NCBI GenBank assembly: GCA_016716185.1
Contig: JADJWV010000001.1
Location: 62,001-126,000, forward strand
Reading direction: 5' to 3'
DNA: 64,000 nt
Source: Saprospiraceae bacterium
GTDB taxonomy: Bacteria > Bacteroidota > Bacteroidia > Chitinophagales > Saprospiraceae
In this document: piece by piece, positions 53,816-62,649 of the stretch
Layout: the number at the start of each line of letters is the position of its first letter
How positions within the stretch are numbered: position 1 is the first letter of the stretch
Program-made: the position numbers and the translations under genes
The notes under the pieces: model-generated
Databases searched by the model: none
Seen by the model: only the letters and a program-made list of their open reading frames with translations
What the model was told of the DNA's origin: nothing

Positions 53816-54192
53816 AGCTTAAGTAATTAACCCGTTTTCGTTTTGTAAAACTTAATTTTGAATATCCCGAAGGCTTTGCTTTCGCCCAATGCACACCGCA
53901 ATGTAATTTATCGAATAATAAGAAATATGTATTATCCTGATAATAAAGCCAACTGCAAAGTTCCGAAGAAATTACGACAATATTTTATAATTCGTTCAAA
54001 ATCAAAGAATTAAATTTTTACCATGCATACAACGCTGGTTTAATGTTAATTATATATATAAAAATCTTTACTTTACAAATCATTAACCTGGACTTTCCTG
54101 CAAACCCCTGGAACTGGCATAAACCCTTGCAAGTCAGCTGCATAAATTGCAAATGAAAAGATTTCGAAATATCAATAATTTGATGTCAGATA
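53816..54192. other. Gap between the radical SAM and TPR genes
   Basis: An AT-rich gap on the minus-strand transcription path. No open frame, strong terminator or repeat family is seen; it probably contains the promoter of the TPR gene. Confidence 0.5.
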
Positions 54193-55290
54193 TTAAATCC
54201 AAACCTTAGTCCCTTCGGTGCAGTTTTTACAGATTTCAATCCCGGATCTTTCTTTCCAAACCTGGTTTCGAAAATCAGCATAGTCTTTATCTTTCCATAT
54301 TTCAGCCAGTGTTTTGTCGTTCAGATTTCCCAAAACGTGATTTGCGTCTTTGTCAAAACAGCAAGGAACAACGCGACCATCCCAGGTAATTACCGGAGAG
54401 CTCCACATCCTCCAGCAATGGTTGGAAAACTTATTGTCGATCGCATAACTTCCATCGCTGTTCTTTTTATACCGGGAATAAACCTCAGTTTCCGGAATGA
54501 AACCGGATCCCGAATTGAAATCATAAACCTGCGCGGTCTTGAATCGGATTTCATCACAATGCAATTCCTTCGCCAAATTCTTTGCCGCTTCCATCTGGTG
54601 CACATTGTCCCGAATTACCAAAAACTGAAATACGATATGAGGATTATTCTTTTTCAATTGCCGCTTTGCGGTCACAAGATTTTGTATGCCCGATTTAACT
54701 TTTTCCAGTTGTCCTCCGACTCTGTACAATTCATATATATCCTGAGTTACACCATCCACCGAAACGGTAAGTTGGTCCAAGCCCGACAACACAGTTTCTT
54801 CGCAATTCATAGGAGTTAAATAATGACCGTTAGTTGATGTGGATGTAAAAACTCCTGCAGTATGCGCCAGGCGAATACAGCGATATACTTCTTCATTTAA
54901 AAACGGTTCTCCCTGAAAATAAAAATTCAAATACCAAATGTGAGATAACCATTTAGGCAACCAACTTTGAAAATCATGCATTTGAAGATGTCCTGTTGGC
55001 CTATTGAATGACCGGAGTCCGGAAGGACACTGCGGACACCTCAAATTGCATGCGGTTGTAGGTTCTATCGACAGAGAAACCGGATAACCGCAATGCAGCG
55101 GTTTTCTGAGGACTCTGGAAAGCCAATAAGACCCCAGAACACTCCAAAGGTTCCACACACGCCTGATGCTGGCCTTTCTCAGTATTTTCAACTTCAATGC
55201 TAGGTTCACGAACCCTGTTTGCACAAAGTTAGGCGTTCCAATGTCAATAAGAATGATAAATGTATTTATCCATAGAGTTATCATTTCCAA
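54193..55290 (-). CDS. Radical SAM protein with SPASM domain
   Basis: A 365-residue protein. The radical SAM 4Fe-4S motif is TTACNLRCPQCPS (Cys81, Cys85, Cys88), preceded by an N-terminal hydrophobic/basic region (1-75). A C-terminal SPASM domain holds further cysteines: NHCWRMWSSPVITWDGRVVPCCFD and GIEICKNCTEG. Such proteins modify peptides or envelope components by radical chemistry. The long hydrophobic N-terminus suggests membrane proximity. It is transcribed away from pth, and no obvious peptide precursor is adjacent. The cysteine-rich lipoproteins at 56497-57728 are 1.2 kb away, but a link is unproven. Confidence 0.88.
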   Translation of the reverse strand: MEMITLWINTFIILIDIGTPNFVQTGFVNLALKLKILRKASIRRVWNLWSVLGSYWLSRVLRKPLHCGYPVSLSIEPTTACNLRCPQCPSGLRSFNRPTGHLQMHDFQSWLPKWLSHIWYLNFYFQGEPFLNEEVYRCIRLAHTAGVFTSTSTNGHYLTPMNCEETVLSGLDQLTVSVDGVTQDIYELYRVGGQLEKVKSGIQNLVTAKRQLKKNNPHIVFQFLVIRDNVHQMEAAKNLAKELHCDEIRFKTAQVYDFNSGSGFIPETEVYSRYKKNSDGSYAIDNKFSNHCWRMWSSPVITWDGRVVPCCFDKDANHVLGNLNDKTLAEIWKDKDYADFRNQVWKERSGIEICKNCTEGTKVWI

Positions 55291-55408
55291 AATACACGCT
55301 ACAATTTAAAATAAGAAACTTCACTATTTTGATGCTTTAGATGAACTTTAGAAATCATACTCCAGTATCTTGGTTTGTTTTTACCTTGCAGTCTGTAAGA
55401 AATCCTCA

Positions 55409-55987
55409 ATGAAATTTTTAATTGCCGGTCTTGGCAACATGGATAAAGAGTACCTGGGTACGCGCCATAACATAGGTTTTGATGTTATTGATGAAATTGC
55501 GGGAAAACTTCAGGTTACATTTACTACTGCCAATTATGCTCACATCGCTTATGCTTCCTATAAAGGCAGGAAAATCGTCCTGATCAAACCTACGACTTAC
55601 ATGAATTTAAGCGGTAAAGCAATTAAGTTCTGGTTGCAAAAAGAAAATGTCAAAATCGAGAATCTGTTTGTGGTCCTTGACGATCTCAATCTGCCTTTCG
55701 GGAAAATCAGGATACGGCCAAACGGATCAGATGGCGGACATAATGGCCTGAAAGATATTCAGGAAAATCTTATTTCCTCAAACTATGCCAGGCTCCGGGT
55801 TGGTATTGGGAATACATTCCCTAAAGGGAGGCAAGTAGATTTCGTTTTGGGAAAATGGAATGCAGAAGAATTAAAATTGCTGAATCAAATCAAGGTCCTG
55901 GCAGCTGAGTCTTGCCTTTCCTTTTGTTTTGCAGGCATTCAAAATACCATGAATATGTTCAATTCGAGAAGCATAACAGCTGAGTAA
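55409..55987 (+). CDS. pth: Peptidyl-tRNA hydrolase
   Basis: A 192-residue enzyme that releases peptides from prematurely dissociated peptidyl-tRNAs. The ATG at 55409 (MKFLIAGLGNMDKEY) is the natural start; an earlier in-frame ATG at 55370 adds an unrelated leader. The catalytic His20 is in TRHNIGFDVID; the substrate-binding asparagines and the aspartate are in TTYMNLSG and VVLDDLNLPFGKIRIRPNG, followed by SDGGHNGLKDI. It is transcribed divergently from the radical SAM gene. Confidence 0.95.
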   Translation: MKFLIAGLGNMDKEYLGTRHNIGFDVIDEIAGKLQVTFTTANYAHIAYASYKGRKIVLIKPTTYMNLSGKAIKFWLQKENVKIENLFVVLDDLNLPFGKIRIRPNGSDGGHNGLKDIQENLISSNYARLRVGIGNTFPKGRQVDFVLGKWNAEELKLLNQIKVLAAESCLSFCFAGIQNTMNMFNSRSITAE

Positions 55988-56496
55988 TCTAATCTGCTGA
56001 GGTCCCGTATGAGGGTTTGTCTTCTTACTAAATTTTGCTTTTTATCGCTTTGCAGTTCGATCATTCTTTCAGGCTTACTACAACATTCCTTCATGTTATA
56101 CAACCGATGAATTCACTAACTCCTGAACTAAAAAATGGAAGCAGCTGTTGCAAGCTGCCCCCACCTCGACTAAACGCATCATTAACCAAGCTTTACTAGC
56201 TCCAAACCTAAAAATTGATTCTCCTCCTATCAGAATTCCGATTGAATTAATAAGCAGGAATTCCTTTCAGTTCATGCAAATTATTAGGATCGGGATCAAG
56301 ACCTCTGGAAGTAAATGCCAACGATTCCCTTAAAAAAACCGAATATTGAAGGTGATTATCTATTCATCGAACAGGAAATCAGAATCTCTTACCGTTGTAG
56401 CGATCCATTAGCATTTATACCAGTTCTTCATTGAATCCAATGCTACCAAAGATTTAGTCTTTGCTTACATAATTGTTCAGAATAAAAATTTCAAAA
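55988..56496. other. Gap after pth without recognisable content
   Basis: AT-rich sequence with no convincing open frame; the 61-codon frame at 56148-56333 shows no signal and no helix pattern, and is not called. No strong hairpin is seen, and no terminator of pth is identified. Confidence 0.4.
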
Positions 56497-57096
56497 TTAT
56501 AATTCAATATTTTTACAACAGGCATAATAGCCTGGTTCGCATTTCACATTACATTTCATTTGAATCCCCGATCCCACTAAAGTTCCTCCGTGTTCAACTG
56601 AACATTCCGTGGCTCCTCTGCCTCCATGATCACATGAAGCCTTTATTGTGTTTTCTTTACACTTACAGCTTACTTTATCAACATCCGGATTGCTGAGCGG
56701 GCCATTGTATCCATAAAAAAAAGGATGGTAGTAATTTCCACTAACTTTTGCCAGGCTATAGCCGGTAACATTTGCGACAGGGTCATTGCCAAGCATCCAT
56801 CTGATTTTATCTCCGGAATCCAATTCAATTTCCAATCCCGAATCAAGCTCCCTCAGTTGACGAACTTCAATATGCTGCTGAAAATCGCGAACTGAATTGG
56901 TTGACAAAATATAAATTTCATCCTGCGCGTTTCCTTTGGTTTTCAACAAGATCTGATAACCGGGAATGCCGGTAATTTGGTACGAAGTAGTATTGTTTCT
57001 GATACTTAAATTGTTCTCTTTCAAGAGTTCCCTATCCTGATCGCAGGATATCAAACAAAAAATAAACATCGAAATTAAAAAATGGGTGTGTTTCAT
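56497..57096 (-). CDS. Cysteine-rich lipoprotein, paralogue 2
   Basis: A 199-residue lipoprotein: signal peptide and lipobox MKHTHFLISMFIFCLISC, a mainly beta middle domain (about 35-140), then a cysteine-rich C-terminal module of about 55 residues. The module reads KVSCKCKENTIKASCDHGG, RGATECSVEHGG, then MKCNVKCEPGYYACCK, i.e. eight or nine cysteines including a CC pair. It closely matches the neighbour at 57132-57728 in layout (SNP-like differences apart, the Cys spacing and the GG-x-GA-x-x-CS and YACCK motifs are the same), so this is a tandem duplication. The module resembles small extracellular Bacteroidota Cys domains of unknown role. Confidence 0.8.
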   Translation of the reverse strand: MKHTHFLISMFIFCLISCDQDRELLKENNLSIRNNTTSYQITGIPGYQILLKTKGNAQDEIYILSTNSVRDFQQHIEVRQLRELDSGLEIELDSGDKIRWMLGNDPVANVTGYSLAKVSGNYYHPFFYGYNGPLSNPDVDKVSCKCKENTIKASCDHGGRGATECSVEHGGTLVGSGIQMKCNVKCEPGYYACCKNIEL

Positions 57097-57131
57097 AACT
57101 TAAAATTAAATGATTAGAAAATAAGTTTAAA

Positions 57132-57728
57132 TCAAACGCCTTTACAACATGCATAAAATCCGGTAGAACATTTGACGCTGCAACGCTCCTGGAAATTGCT
57201 TCCACCTCCGGATGCAGATCCGGATATGCTACAATCGGCAGCACCTTTCCCCCCGGTATCGCATTTTTCCTGAGTGCTGTTCAAATTGCATTTGCATTGG
57301 ATCGCACCTACATCAGGATCACTTAGCGGACCAGAATCATCGTAAAACAATTTGTAATGGCGAGGACCACTCACTATAGAAAGACCTGAACCAAGATATG
57401 CTGAAGAATCGGGTCCGCTGACCAGCATCTTAAATTCTGAACCGTCGGTTAACTTAACTGCTATGCCATGATCAGTTTCACGAATGTTGTCGACCTGCAA
57501 CTCTTTTTTAAAAGTGGGTATGAATGGCGTCTCTAAAATGTAAACAGGATCATCTGTTTGTCCGTTTGTTTTTAGTAAAACTATGTCCTGCCCTGTAGAT
57601 AAAAAAGTATAGGCAACGGAAGCCTTCTTTGCGGCAACCGAATTAACAAGCTGCGGCGGCGCATCTTCTTCACAGGAAATAAAAAACAGACAGATTAAAA
57701 TACTAAAGAAAAAACATGTGTGTCTCAT
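57132..57728 (-). CDS. Cysteine-rich lipoprotein, paralogue 1
   Basis: A 198-residue lipoprotein starting at 57728 (MRHTCFFFSILICLFFISC, lipobox FISC); an ATG two codons earlier is less likely. The middle domain (about 25-140) has the same strand pattern as its paralogue (IVLLKTNGQTDDPVYILETP, versus ILLKTKGNAQDEIYIL in the other). The C-terminal module reads IQCKCNLNSTQEKCDTGGKG, AADCSISGS, then RCSVKCSTGFYACCKGV. It lies 35 bases upstream of paralogue 2 in the direction of transcription, so the two are probably an operon. Location is outside the cytoplasm; function unknown. Confidence 0.8.
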   Translation of the reverse strand: MRHTCFFFSILICLFFISCEEDAPPQLVNSVAAKKASVAYTFLSTGQDIVLLKTNGQTDDPVYILETPFIPTFKKELQVDNIRETDHGIAVKLTDGSEFKMLVSGPDSSAYLGSGLSIVSGPRHYKLFYDDSGPLSDPDVGAIQCKCNLNSTQEKCDTGGKGAADCSISGSASGGGSNFQERCSVKCSTGFYACCKGV

Positions 57729-58393
57729 AATCATAATTGAATGGGTGTGTAATTGTCCTTTTTCACACAGTGGGACTGCTGCGTCTGAATGACTCTATGC
57801 ATAGTTGAATCAGAATAAGAGCAAAAAAATCTGATTAGAACTGATTGTAAAAATTATTAAGGAAGAATCTGATCACTGATTTATTCTATGAGCCCATCCT
57901 TTGATTGAATTCCATATGGTATTGAAATAGCACCAATGATCAAGGGGTAGTTCCAAATAGAAAAAACACTTATATATCATCCCAATTCATGCCATGGAAT
58001 CCATTTTCTTAGCTTAAAGGCGTAAGGCTGAAGGCGTAAGGCTGAAGGCGTAAGGCTCCTATGTATAAAATATGCCCCTAAAGCCAAGATCTTTGGCATT
58101 TAATTCAAAAGTGTAGAGATCCCACAAATCTCGCAACTTTTGAATTAAATGTCTGTCGCGTTTTTTTCTCTTCTGAATAATTTTTCTTTATCTATCATTC
58201 TCCTATTAGCAGTCGATCCTTTTATCGCTGCAAGAATCTTTATTAGTTAGAAAAGAATGGTAAGCCGCAATCTAAAATTAAGTGGACTATGCCACAGCCT
58301 TCGGCCGGCGGTCTTACCATTTGATTTTAATATGTCATTCTTGTTTGGATAGTAAAGTTATAATTATTCATAGTTTTTATCAATTTCTTTTAT
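57729..58393. other. Gap beside IS110 remnant: two inverted-repeat structures
   Basis: Two structures lie here. At 58098-58152 the arms CATTTAATTCAAAAGT and ACTTTTGAATTAAATG form a perfect 16-bp inverted repeat around a small inner AGAT/ATCT pair. At 58256-58321 the arms AATGGTAAGCCGC and GCGGTCTTACCATT pair with one extra base; inside are two smaller hairpins, GTGG/CCAC (58282-58295) and GCC/GGC with loop TTC (58297-58305). At 58016-58050 the unit AAGGCGTAAGGCTG occurs in a short tandem. No gene is seen. Confidence 0.65.
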
Positions 58394-59556
58394 CTATTTT
58401 TCTATTCCTGACTCATATGGCTTTCCGTCCATCCATACTTTTCTTATCCTGCTCAGTATTTTCCTGGCAATAATTATAATTGCTCTTTTATTTGTCACTC
58501 TTCTGCATAATTGTCTGTAACACAAACTCAATGCCGGATCAATTCTTACTGAGGTCCATGCGTTTTCTATCAATAATGATCTGATCCTATTGTGTTTTCT
58601 ATATGACTCTTCCCTTCTTTTCCTTTTCCCCACTGCTGAATTCATTTGGACACAATCCTATATAACTGTTTAGGCTATCAAAGTTTGCAAACCGATTCAT
58701 ATCTCCTATTTCTACAGCAAGAGTTACTGCCGTAAGTCGCCCAACCCCAGGGCCGCTTTTTACTAATGGGACTAATCTTACATATCTTTCTTTCTTCGTC
58801 ATCTCTGTTATATCCTTAAATATCAATCTCTGCTGTTCATGTAAGCCGGCTATGGTCTGTATTGATCGCTTCACTGTTAATTCAAAGGACTTATGTTGCA
58901 ATTCCAAGCCTTCTAACCATCTTACGTACTTAACACTCCAATTCCCTTTACTAAATTCTGTTGGAATTTTTACCCCAATATGATGTAACAGTCCCTTAAT
59001 TCGTCTCTTATTATCCCTGATTTCACAACCCACTTTCTCACTCATTCGCAACAGCTGCCTATCTGCTTGTTGCTCTATATCTGGAATGTATATTCCCTTT
59101 AACATTCCGCTTTCCAAAGCTATTGCTAGCCTTTTAGAGTCTACTTTGTCAGTTTTATTACTCTGGCCTTTGTTCGTCTGTGGAACACTGGGGATTTACT
59201 ACTATACATTCAACTCCCAATTCCTCTAATCTCCTCAATATCCAATATCCACAAAAACCTGATTCATAAGCACATCTGTATTTACCCCGAAAATTCCTTG
59301 CCAAATAGCTGTATAATTTGCCGGACACGGATCCTGTCGAAAACTCTTAATATACAGCCTATCAAAGTAAACGGTAATGTACCAACTTGTCAAGTGTACA
59401 TCAATACCTACCGAAATTGTCTGGTTGCTATAATCAACCATTTTGTGCGCTTGTTCCATATGAATTGCATTTTAAGTTTTATTAAATTTAATCCTTAATT
59501 TCTAATGCTTTATCATATTTTATTACATGGATTCTGAAGGCGTAAGGCGTAAGGAT
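58016..59556 (-). mobile_element. IS110-family insertion sequence remnant, boundaries approximate
   Basis: The transposase pseudogene plus flanking non-coding DNA of about 1.5 kb, a normal size for IS110 elements. The same short unit, AAGGCGTAAGG, borders both sides (58016-58050 and about 59528-59556), and IS110 elements are known to insert into repeat motifs. Exact ends cannot be fixed from the sequence, because IS110 elements lack terminal inverted repeats and usually make no target duplication. Confidence 0.6.
58394..59459 (-). pseudogene. IS110-family transposase, disrupted by three frameshifts
   Basis: The DEDD/RuvC-type N-terminus starts at 59459 (MEQAHKMVDYSNQTISVGID), with the first aspartate in VGIDVH. 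Around 59320 the frame shifts to one reading YLARNFRGKYRCAYESGFCGYW (the E of the tetrad) and then VVNP; near 59180 it shifts again to SVPQTNKGQSNKTDKVDSKR, which holds the next aspartate. The third frame runs on from ALESGMLKG (59117) to SGPGVGRLTAVTLAVEIGD and FSSGEKEKKG with the conserved serine; near 58620 a third shift leads to YRKHNRIRSLLIENAW. All conserved blocks survive, so the damage is recent, but no full-length protein can be made without recoding. IS110 enzymes are RNA-guided serine/DEDD recombinases. Confidence 0.85.
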
Positions 59557-59792
59557 TCTGAAGGCGCAACCATTATGCATATAATATATTTTCAATTCGA
59601 ATGCAGAAATTGGGATCATTGAGAATCTTCATATAAGTCAGCAACGGCTTACTTAAGCAATCCGCAGATTTTCAAAATTTTACATTAAAAATAAAAGGGA
59701 ATCCTATTACCTTTGCAAACCTTAAAAAAATGGCTTGAGAAGCCAAATCAAGGATCTAATTAATTGAACATCAATATATTAATTATTCGAAT
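59460..59792. other. Gap upstream of ppiD gene, with GGCGTAAGG repeats
   Basis: AT-rich. At about 59528-59572 occur the repeats GATTCTGAAGGCGTAAGG and GATTCTGAAGGCGCAAC. TACCTTTG at 59708-59715 matches the Bacteroidota -7 element and is the candidate promoter of the PpiD-like gene. No gene. Confidence 0.55.
59708..59715 (+). promoter_or_regulatory. Candidate -7 promoter element of the PpiD-like gene
   Basis: TACCTTTG fits TAnnTTTG exactly, about 78 bases before the ATG at 59793. No good TTG at -33 was seen. Confidence 0.35.
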
Positions 59793-61919
59793 ATGGGAAT
59801 GATAACTAGTATACGGAAGCGTTTATGGGTGGTCACTGTGCTTATGGCCTTGGCTTTGCTTGGATTTATTGTCATGGATATGACCTCCGGAGGTTCGGCT
59901 TCGCTGTTTAATAATCCGGACACGGTCGGTAAAGCAGCCGGGCAGGATCTGAGTTGGAGAGAGTTCCAAAATACAGAGCGCGTGTTGTATGCCAATTCTG
60001 AAGTGGATTATTTCGGTCGCAAAGATTATCTCTGGAATCAATTCGTGGAAAAGAGCCTTTTGGATGCCGAAGCAAAACATACGGGCACCGGTGTCAGCGA
60101 GGGAGAAATGCAGGAACTGCAGTTCGGTTACAATTTATCTCCTATCATTCAAAGAAATTTCAGGGATCCGAATACCGGCGAAATCAATCGCGAACAACTC
60201 AATGTATTCAAGCAAGGCCTTGAAGACGAGAGCCTCGACCCACGTTTAAAAGATTTTTGGCTTGTTCAGGAAAAAGAAGTCGTCAAAGACCGCATGTATA
60301 CCAAACTCAACAACATTGTTTCAAAGTCGCTGTATATGCCAAACTTCATGATCGAACGCAATCAATACGAAAGCAATTACCGACTGGATTTTGCCTATGG
60401 AGTCATTCCTTACAATGCAATCAACGAGGAAGACATTAAAATAGAGGAAAGCGACTACGAAGCGATGAAAAAAGAAAAAGAAGCAGCTATAAGCACCGAA
60501 GAAGAAACCAGAACTGTAAAAATTGCGATATTGGAGATCATTCCATCACAGGAGGATTCCAATCTGCTCAAAGAATCGTTGGCAGCTAAAATTGAAGGAT
60601 TTAAATCAGCCGATAACGATTCCAGTTTTGTGGTAAGTAATTTGGGTACCTGGGATGAAGCTTATAAATCCGCCTTCGAACTGAATCCGGGAATTCAGGA
60701 TACACTTTTCAAAATTCCCGTTGGAGAAGTCTATGGCCCTTACATCGAAAACGGTGAATACAGGATTTCTAAAGTACTCGATCGCAAACCCATTGCCGAC
60801 TCTGTAAAAGCAAGTCATATATTGATCCGGGTCCAAACCAGAGAGCAGTACATTGCCGCTGTTAACTTACTGGATAGTCTCTCAAACCTGGTCAAAAACG
60901 GATCGGCCAGTTTTGACTCTCTTGCCATGAAATTTAGTCAGGATCCTGGTTCCGCCGTTAAAGGTGGTGATCTCGGTTTTGCAACGAAAGGGAAAATGGT
61001 CAAACCATTCAACGATGCGATTTTTTACCAAATGAAAAAAGGAGATCTCAAATTGGTTCTTTCTCAATTTGGTTTACACCTGATTCAATTGGAAGAAGCT
61101 GCATTCAACAGTAATAACATCGAAGTACACCTTGCAACTATAGCTGAAACTATTTTGCCAGGAGAACAGGTTGCCAACAGCTTATACGATTATGCTCAAA
61201 CTATAATCCAGGAAAACCGCAGTTTAGCAGCTTTGGAAGAAACCTTGAAAAAGGAAGATAAATACAAACTCGAAGTTGCCGGTAACCTCTTTGAAAACTC
61301 CTATCAGATTGCTTCTATCGGAGCATTTTCAAGCAATACAGCAAGAGACATCGTCAGATGGGCTTTTTCAAAATCAACCAAAGTTGGAGATGTCAGTCCT
61401 GAAGTTTACAGCATACAGGAAGAACAAAAAAAATACACAAACAAATATGTAATCGCCAGTTTGTCTGAAATCGTTCCGAAAGGAATTGCTTCAATTGAAC
61501 CGTTCAGAACGCAGTTCAAAAATGAAATACTGAAAAGGAAGCGTTTTGAAATGATCAAAAATAAAATTGGAAACGTCACCGATCTGACTTTTGCACTTGG
61601 GGAGTATACCTTAAATGCAGTTGATACCGCTACCAATGTTTCTCCATATAGTGGTTATATTACCAATTATGGAGAGGAATCCAGAGTCATATCCAGCCTT
61701 ACAAAACTTGAAGAAGGGCAAACGTCGCAGCCACTGATGGGAGAAAAGGGAGTTTTTGTTTGCAAGGTGTTGAAGAAGCAGGTTCCGGCTCCTATTGCCA
61801 ACCTGGATGTATTCAGAACCTTCTATGTGCATCCCGCTAAAAATGTAGCCATGAATTATATCATGCCATCTCTTAAAAAACATTACACGGTGAAGGATAT
61901 GAGAAGCAAGTTTTTTTAA
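59793..61919 (+). CDS. PpiD-like periplasmic peptidyl-prolyl isomerase
   Basis: A 708-residue membrane-anchored folding factor. It starts MGMITSIRKRLWVVTVLMAL, the usual short cytoplasmic tail and single membrane helix (about 10-30) of PpiD/SurA_N-type proteins in Bacteroidota. A SurA_N-like chaperone region (about 30-260) is followed by a PpiC-type parvulin domain (about 335-430): ASHILIRVQTREQY, FDSLAMKFSQDPGSAVKGGDLG, and LSQFGLHLIQLEE. A second degenerate parvulin-like region follows up to residue 690. It acts in the periplasm on outer-membrane proteins. No paralogue is in the window. Confidence 0.92.
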   Translation: MGMITSIRKRLWVVTVLMALALLGFIVMDMTSGGSASLFNNPDTVGKAAGQDLSWREFQNTERVLYANSEVDYFGRKDYLWNQFVEKSLLDAEAKHTGTGVSEGEMQELQFGYNLSPIIQRNFRDPNTGEINREQLNVFKQGLEDESLDPRLKDFWLVQEKEVVKDRMYTKLNNIVSKSLYMPNFMIERNQYESNYRLDFAYGVIPYNAINEEDIKIEESDYEAMKKEKEAAISTEEETRTVKIAILEIIPSQEDSNLLKESLAAKIEGFKSADNDSSFVVSNLGTWDEAYKSAFELNPGIQDTLFKIPVGEVYGPYIENGEYRISKVLDRKPIADSVKASHILIRVQTREQYIAAVNLLDSLSNLVKNGSASFDSLAMKFSQDPGSAVKGGDLGFATKGKMVKPFNDAIFYQMKKGDLKLVLSQFGLHLIQLEEAAFNSNNIEVHLATIAETILPGEQVANSLYDYAQTIIQENRSLAALEETLKKEDKYKLEVAGNLFENSYQIASIGAFSSNTARDIVRWAFSKSTKVGDVSPEVYSIQEEQKKYTNKYVIASLSEIVPKGIASIEPFRTQFKNEILKRKRFEMIKNKIGNVTDLTFALGEYTLNAVDTATNVSPYSGYITNYGEESRVISSLTKLEEGQTSQPLMGEKGVFVCKVLKKQVPAPIANLDVFRTFYVHPAKNVAMNYIMPSLKKHYTVKDMRSKFF

Positions 61920-61946
61920 TGTCCTTTGATTAAAATTATTGAATTA

Positions 61947-61977
61947 AAAGCCCGGCGAATTACATTCCGGGCTTTTT
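61947..61977 (+). terminator. Intrinsic terminator after the PpiD-like gene
   Basis: GCCCGG and CCGGGC (6 bp, with flanking A and T pairs) enclose an 11-base loop, followed by TTTTTTT. It begins 28 bases after the stop codon. Confidence 0.85.
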
Positions 61978-62025
61978 TTATACTTTTAATTCGCAATGAA
62001 GCTGTAGAGAATGCGTTTAAGCTTA

Positions 62026-62649
62026 ATGAAAAGCCAGATCACATACACTATTCTATTGACCTTTCTGATCCTCGGTTCCTGCGATAACCAAACGCACATA
62101 GAAACCAAACACCCCAATGGTAAACTTGCCGAGTCTTTCCATGTGCGGATTCACGGAAAAGACAGCATGAGAACCGGGTCTTATCTCCGTTATGATGAAA
62201 ATGGAGCCGTACTCGAAGAATCCAATTATTTGAATGGAAAACTAAATGGTTTGCGCAAATTATATATAAATGGTATACTATCCAGTATCGAAACCCGGGT
62301 TGATGACAACTACCATGGGCCCTTTACAGCCTATCACGAAAACGGCAATATCCAATTGGAGGCGAATTATGTAAACGATGTCATGTTAGGACCCGTAAAA
62401 GTTTACTATCCCGAAGGTGGGTTAAAAGAAATCGTTAACTTTGAAAACAATGCAGAGACCGGACCTTTTACGGAATATCACCCAAATGGTAAACTGAAAG
62501 CAGAGGGATCTTATCAACAGTCGGACGGACCGGTTGAACATGGTGAATTACGGATATATGATACTTCAGGTATACTCCTGAAAATTATGCAATGTGATAT
62601 GGGTAAATGTACAACTACATGGAAAAAAGATGCACTGCTTACAAATTGA
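62026..62649 (+). CDS. YwqK/MORN-repeat lipoprotein
   Basis: A start at 62026 (MKSQITYTILLTFLILGSC) gives a lipoprotein signal with lipobox LGSC; the ATG at 62011 adds five residues. The mature protein (about 187 residues) is made of YwqK-type repeats: HPNGKLAESF, GSYLRYDENGAVLEESNY, GPFTAYHENGNIQLEANYV, GPVKVYYPEGGLKEIV and GPFTEYHPNGKLKAEGSY, each about 23-25 residues. These are MORN-like; despite the name, YwqK is not necessarily an antitoxin. The gene overlaps the porQ-like gene, so they are translationally coupled. Confidence 0.87.
   Translation: MKSQITYTILLTFLILGSCDNQTHIETKHPNGKLAESFHVRIHGKDSMRTGSYLRYDENGAVLEESNYLNGKLNGLRKLYINGILSSIETRVDDNYHGPFTAYHENGNIQLEANYVNDVMLGPVKVYYPEGGLKEIVNFENNAETGPFTEYHPNGKLKAEGSYQQSDGPVEHGELRIYDTSGILLKIMQCDMGKCTTTWKKDALLTN

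Noticed and set aside
58394..59459. Programmed ribosomal frameshifting of the IS110 transposase
   Set aside because: Three separate shifts in one gene are not a known IS110 strategy; a decaying pseudogene or sequencing error is simpler.
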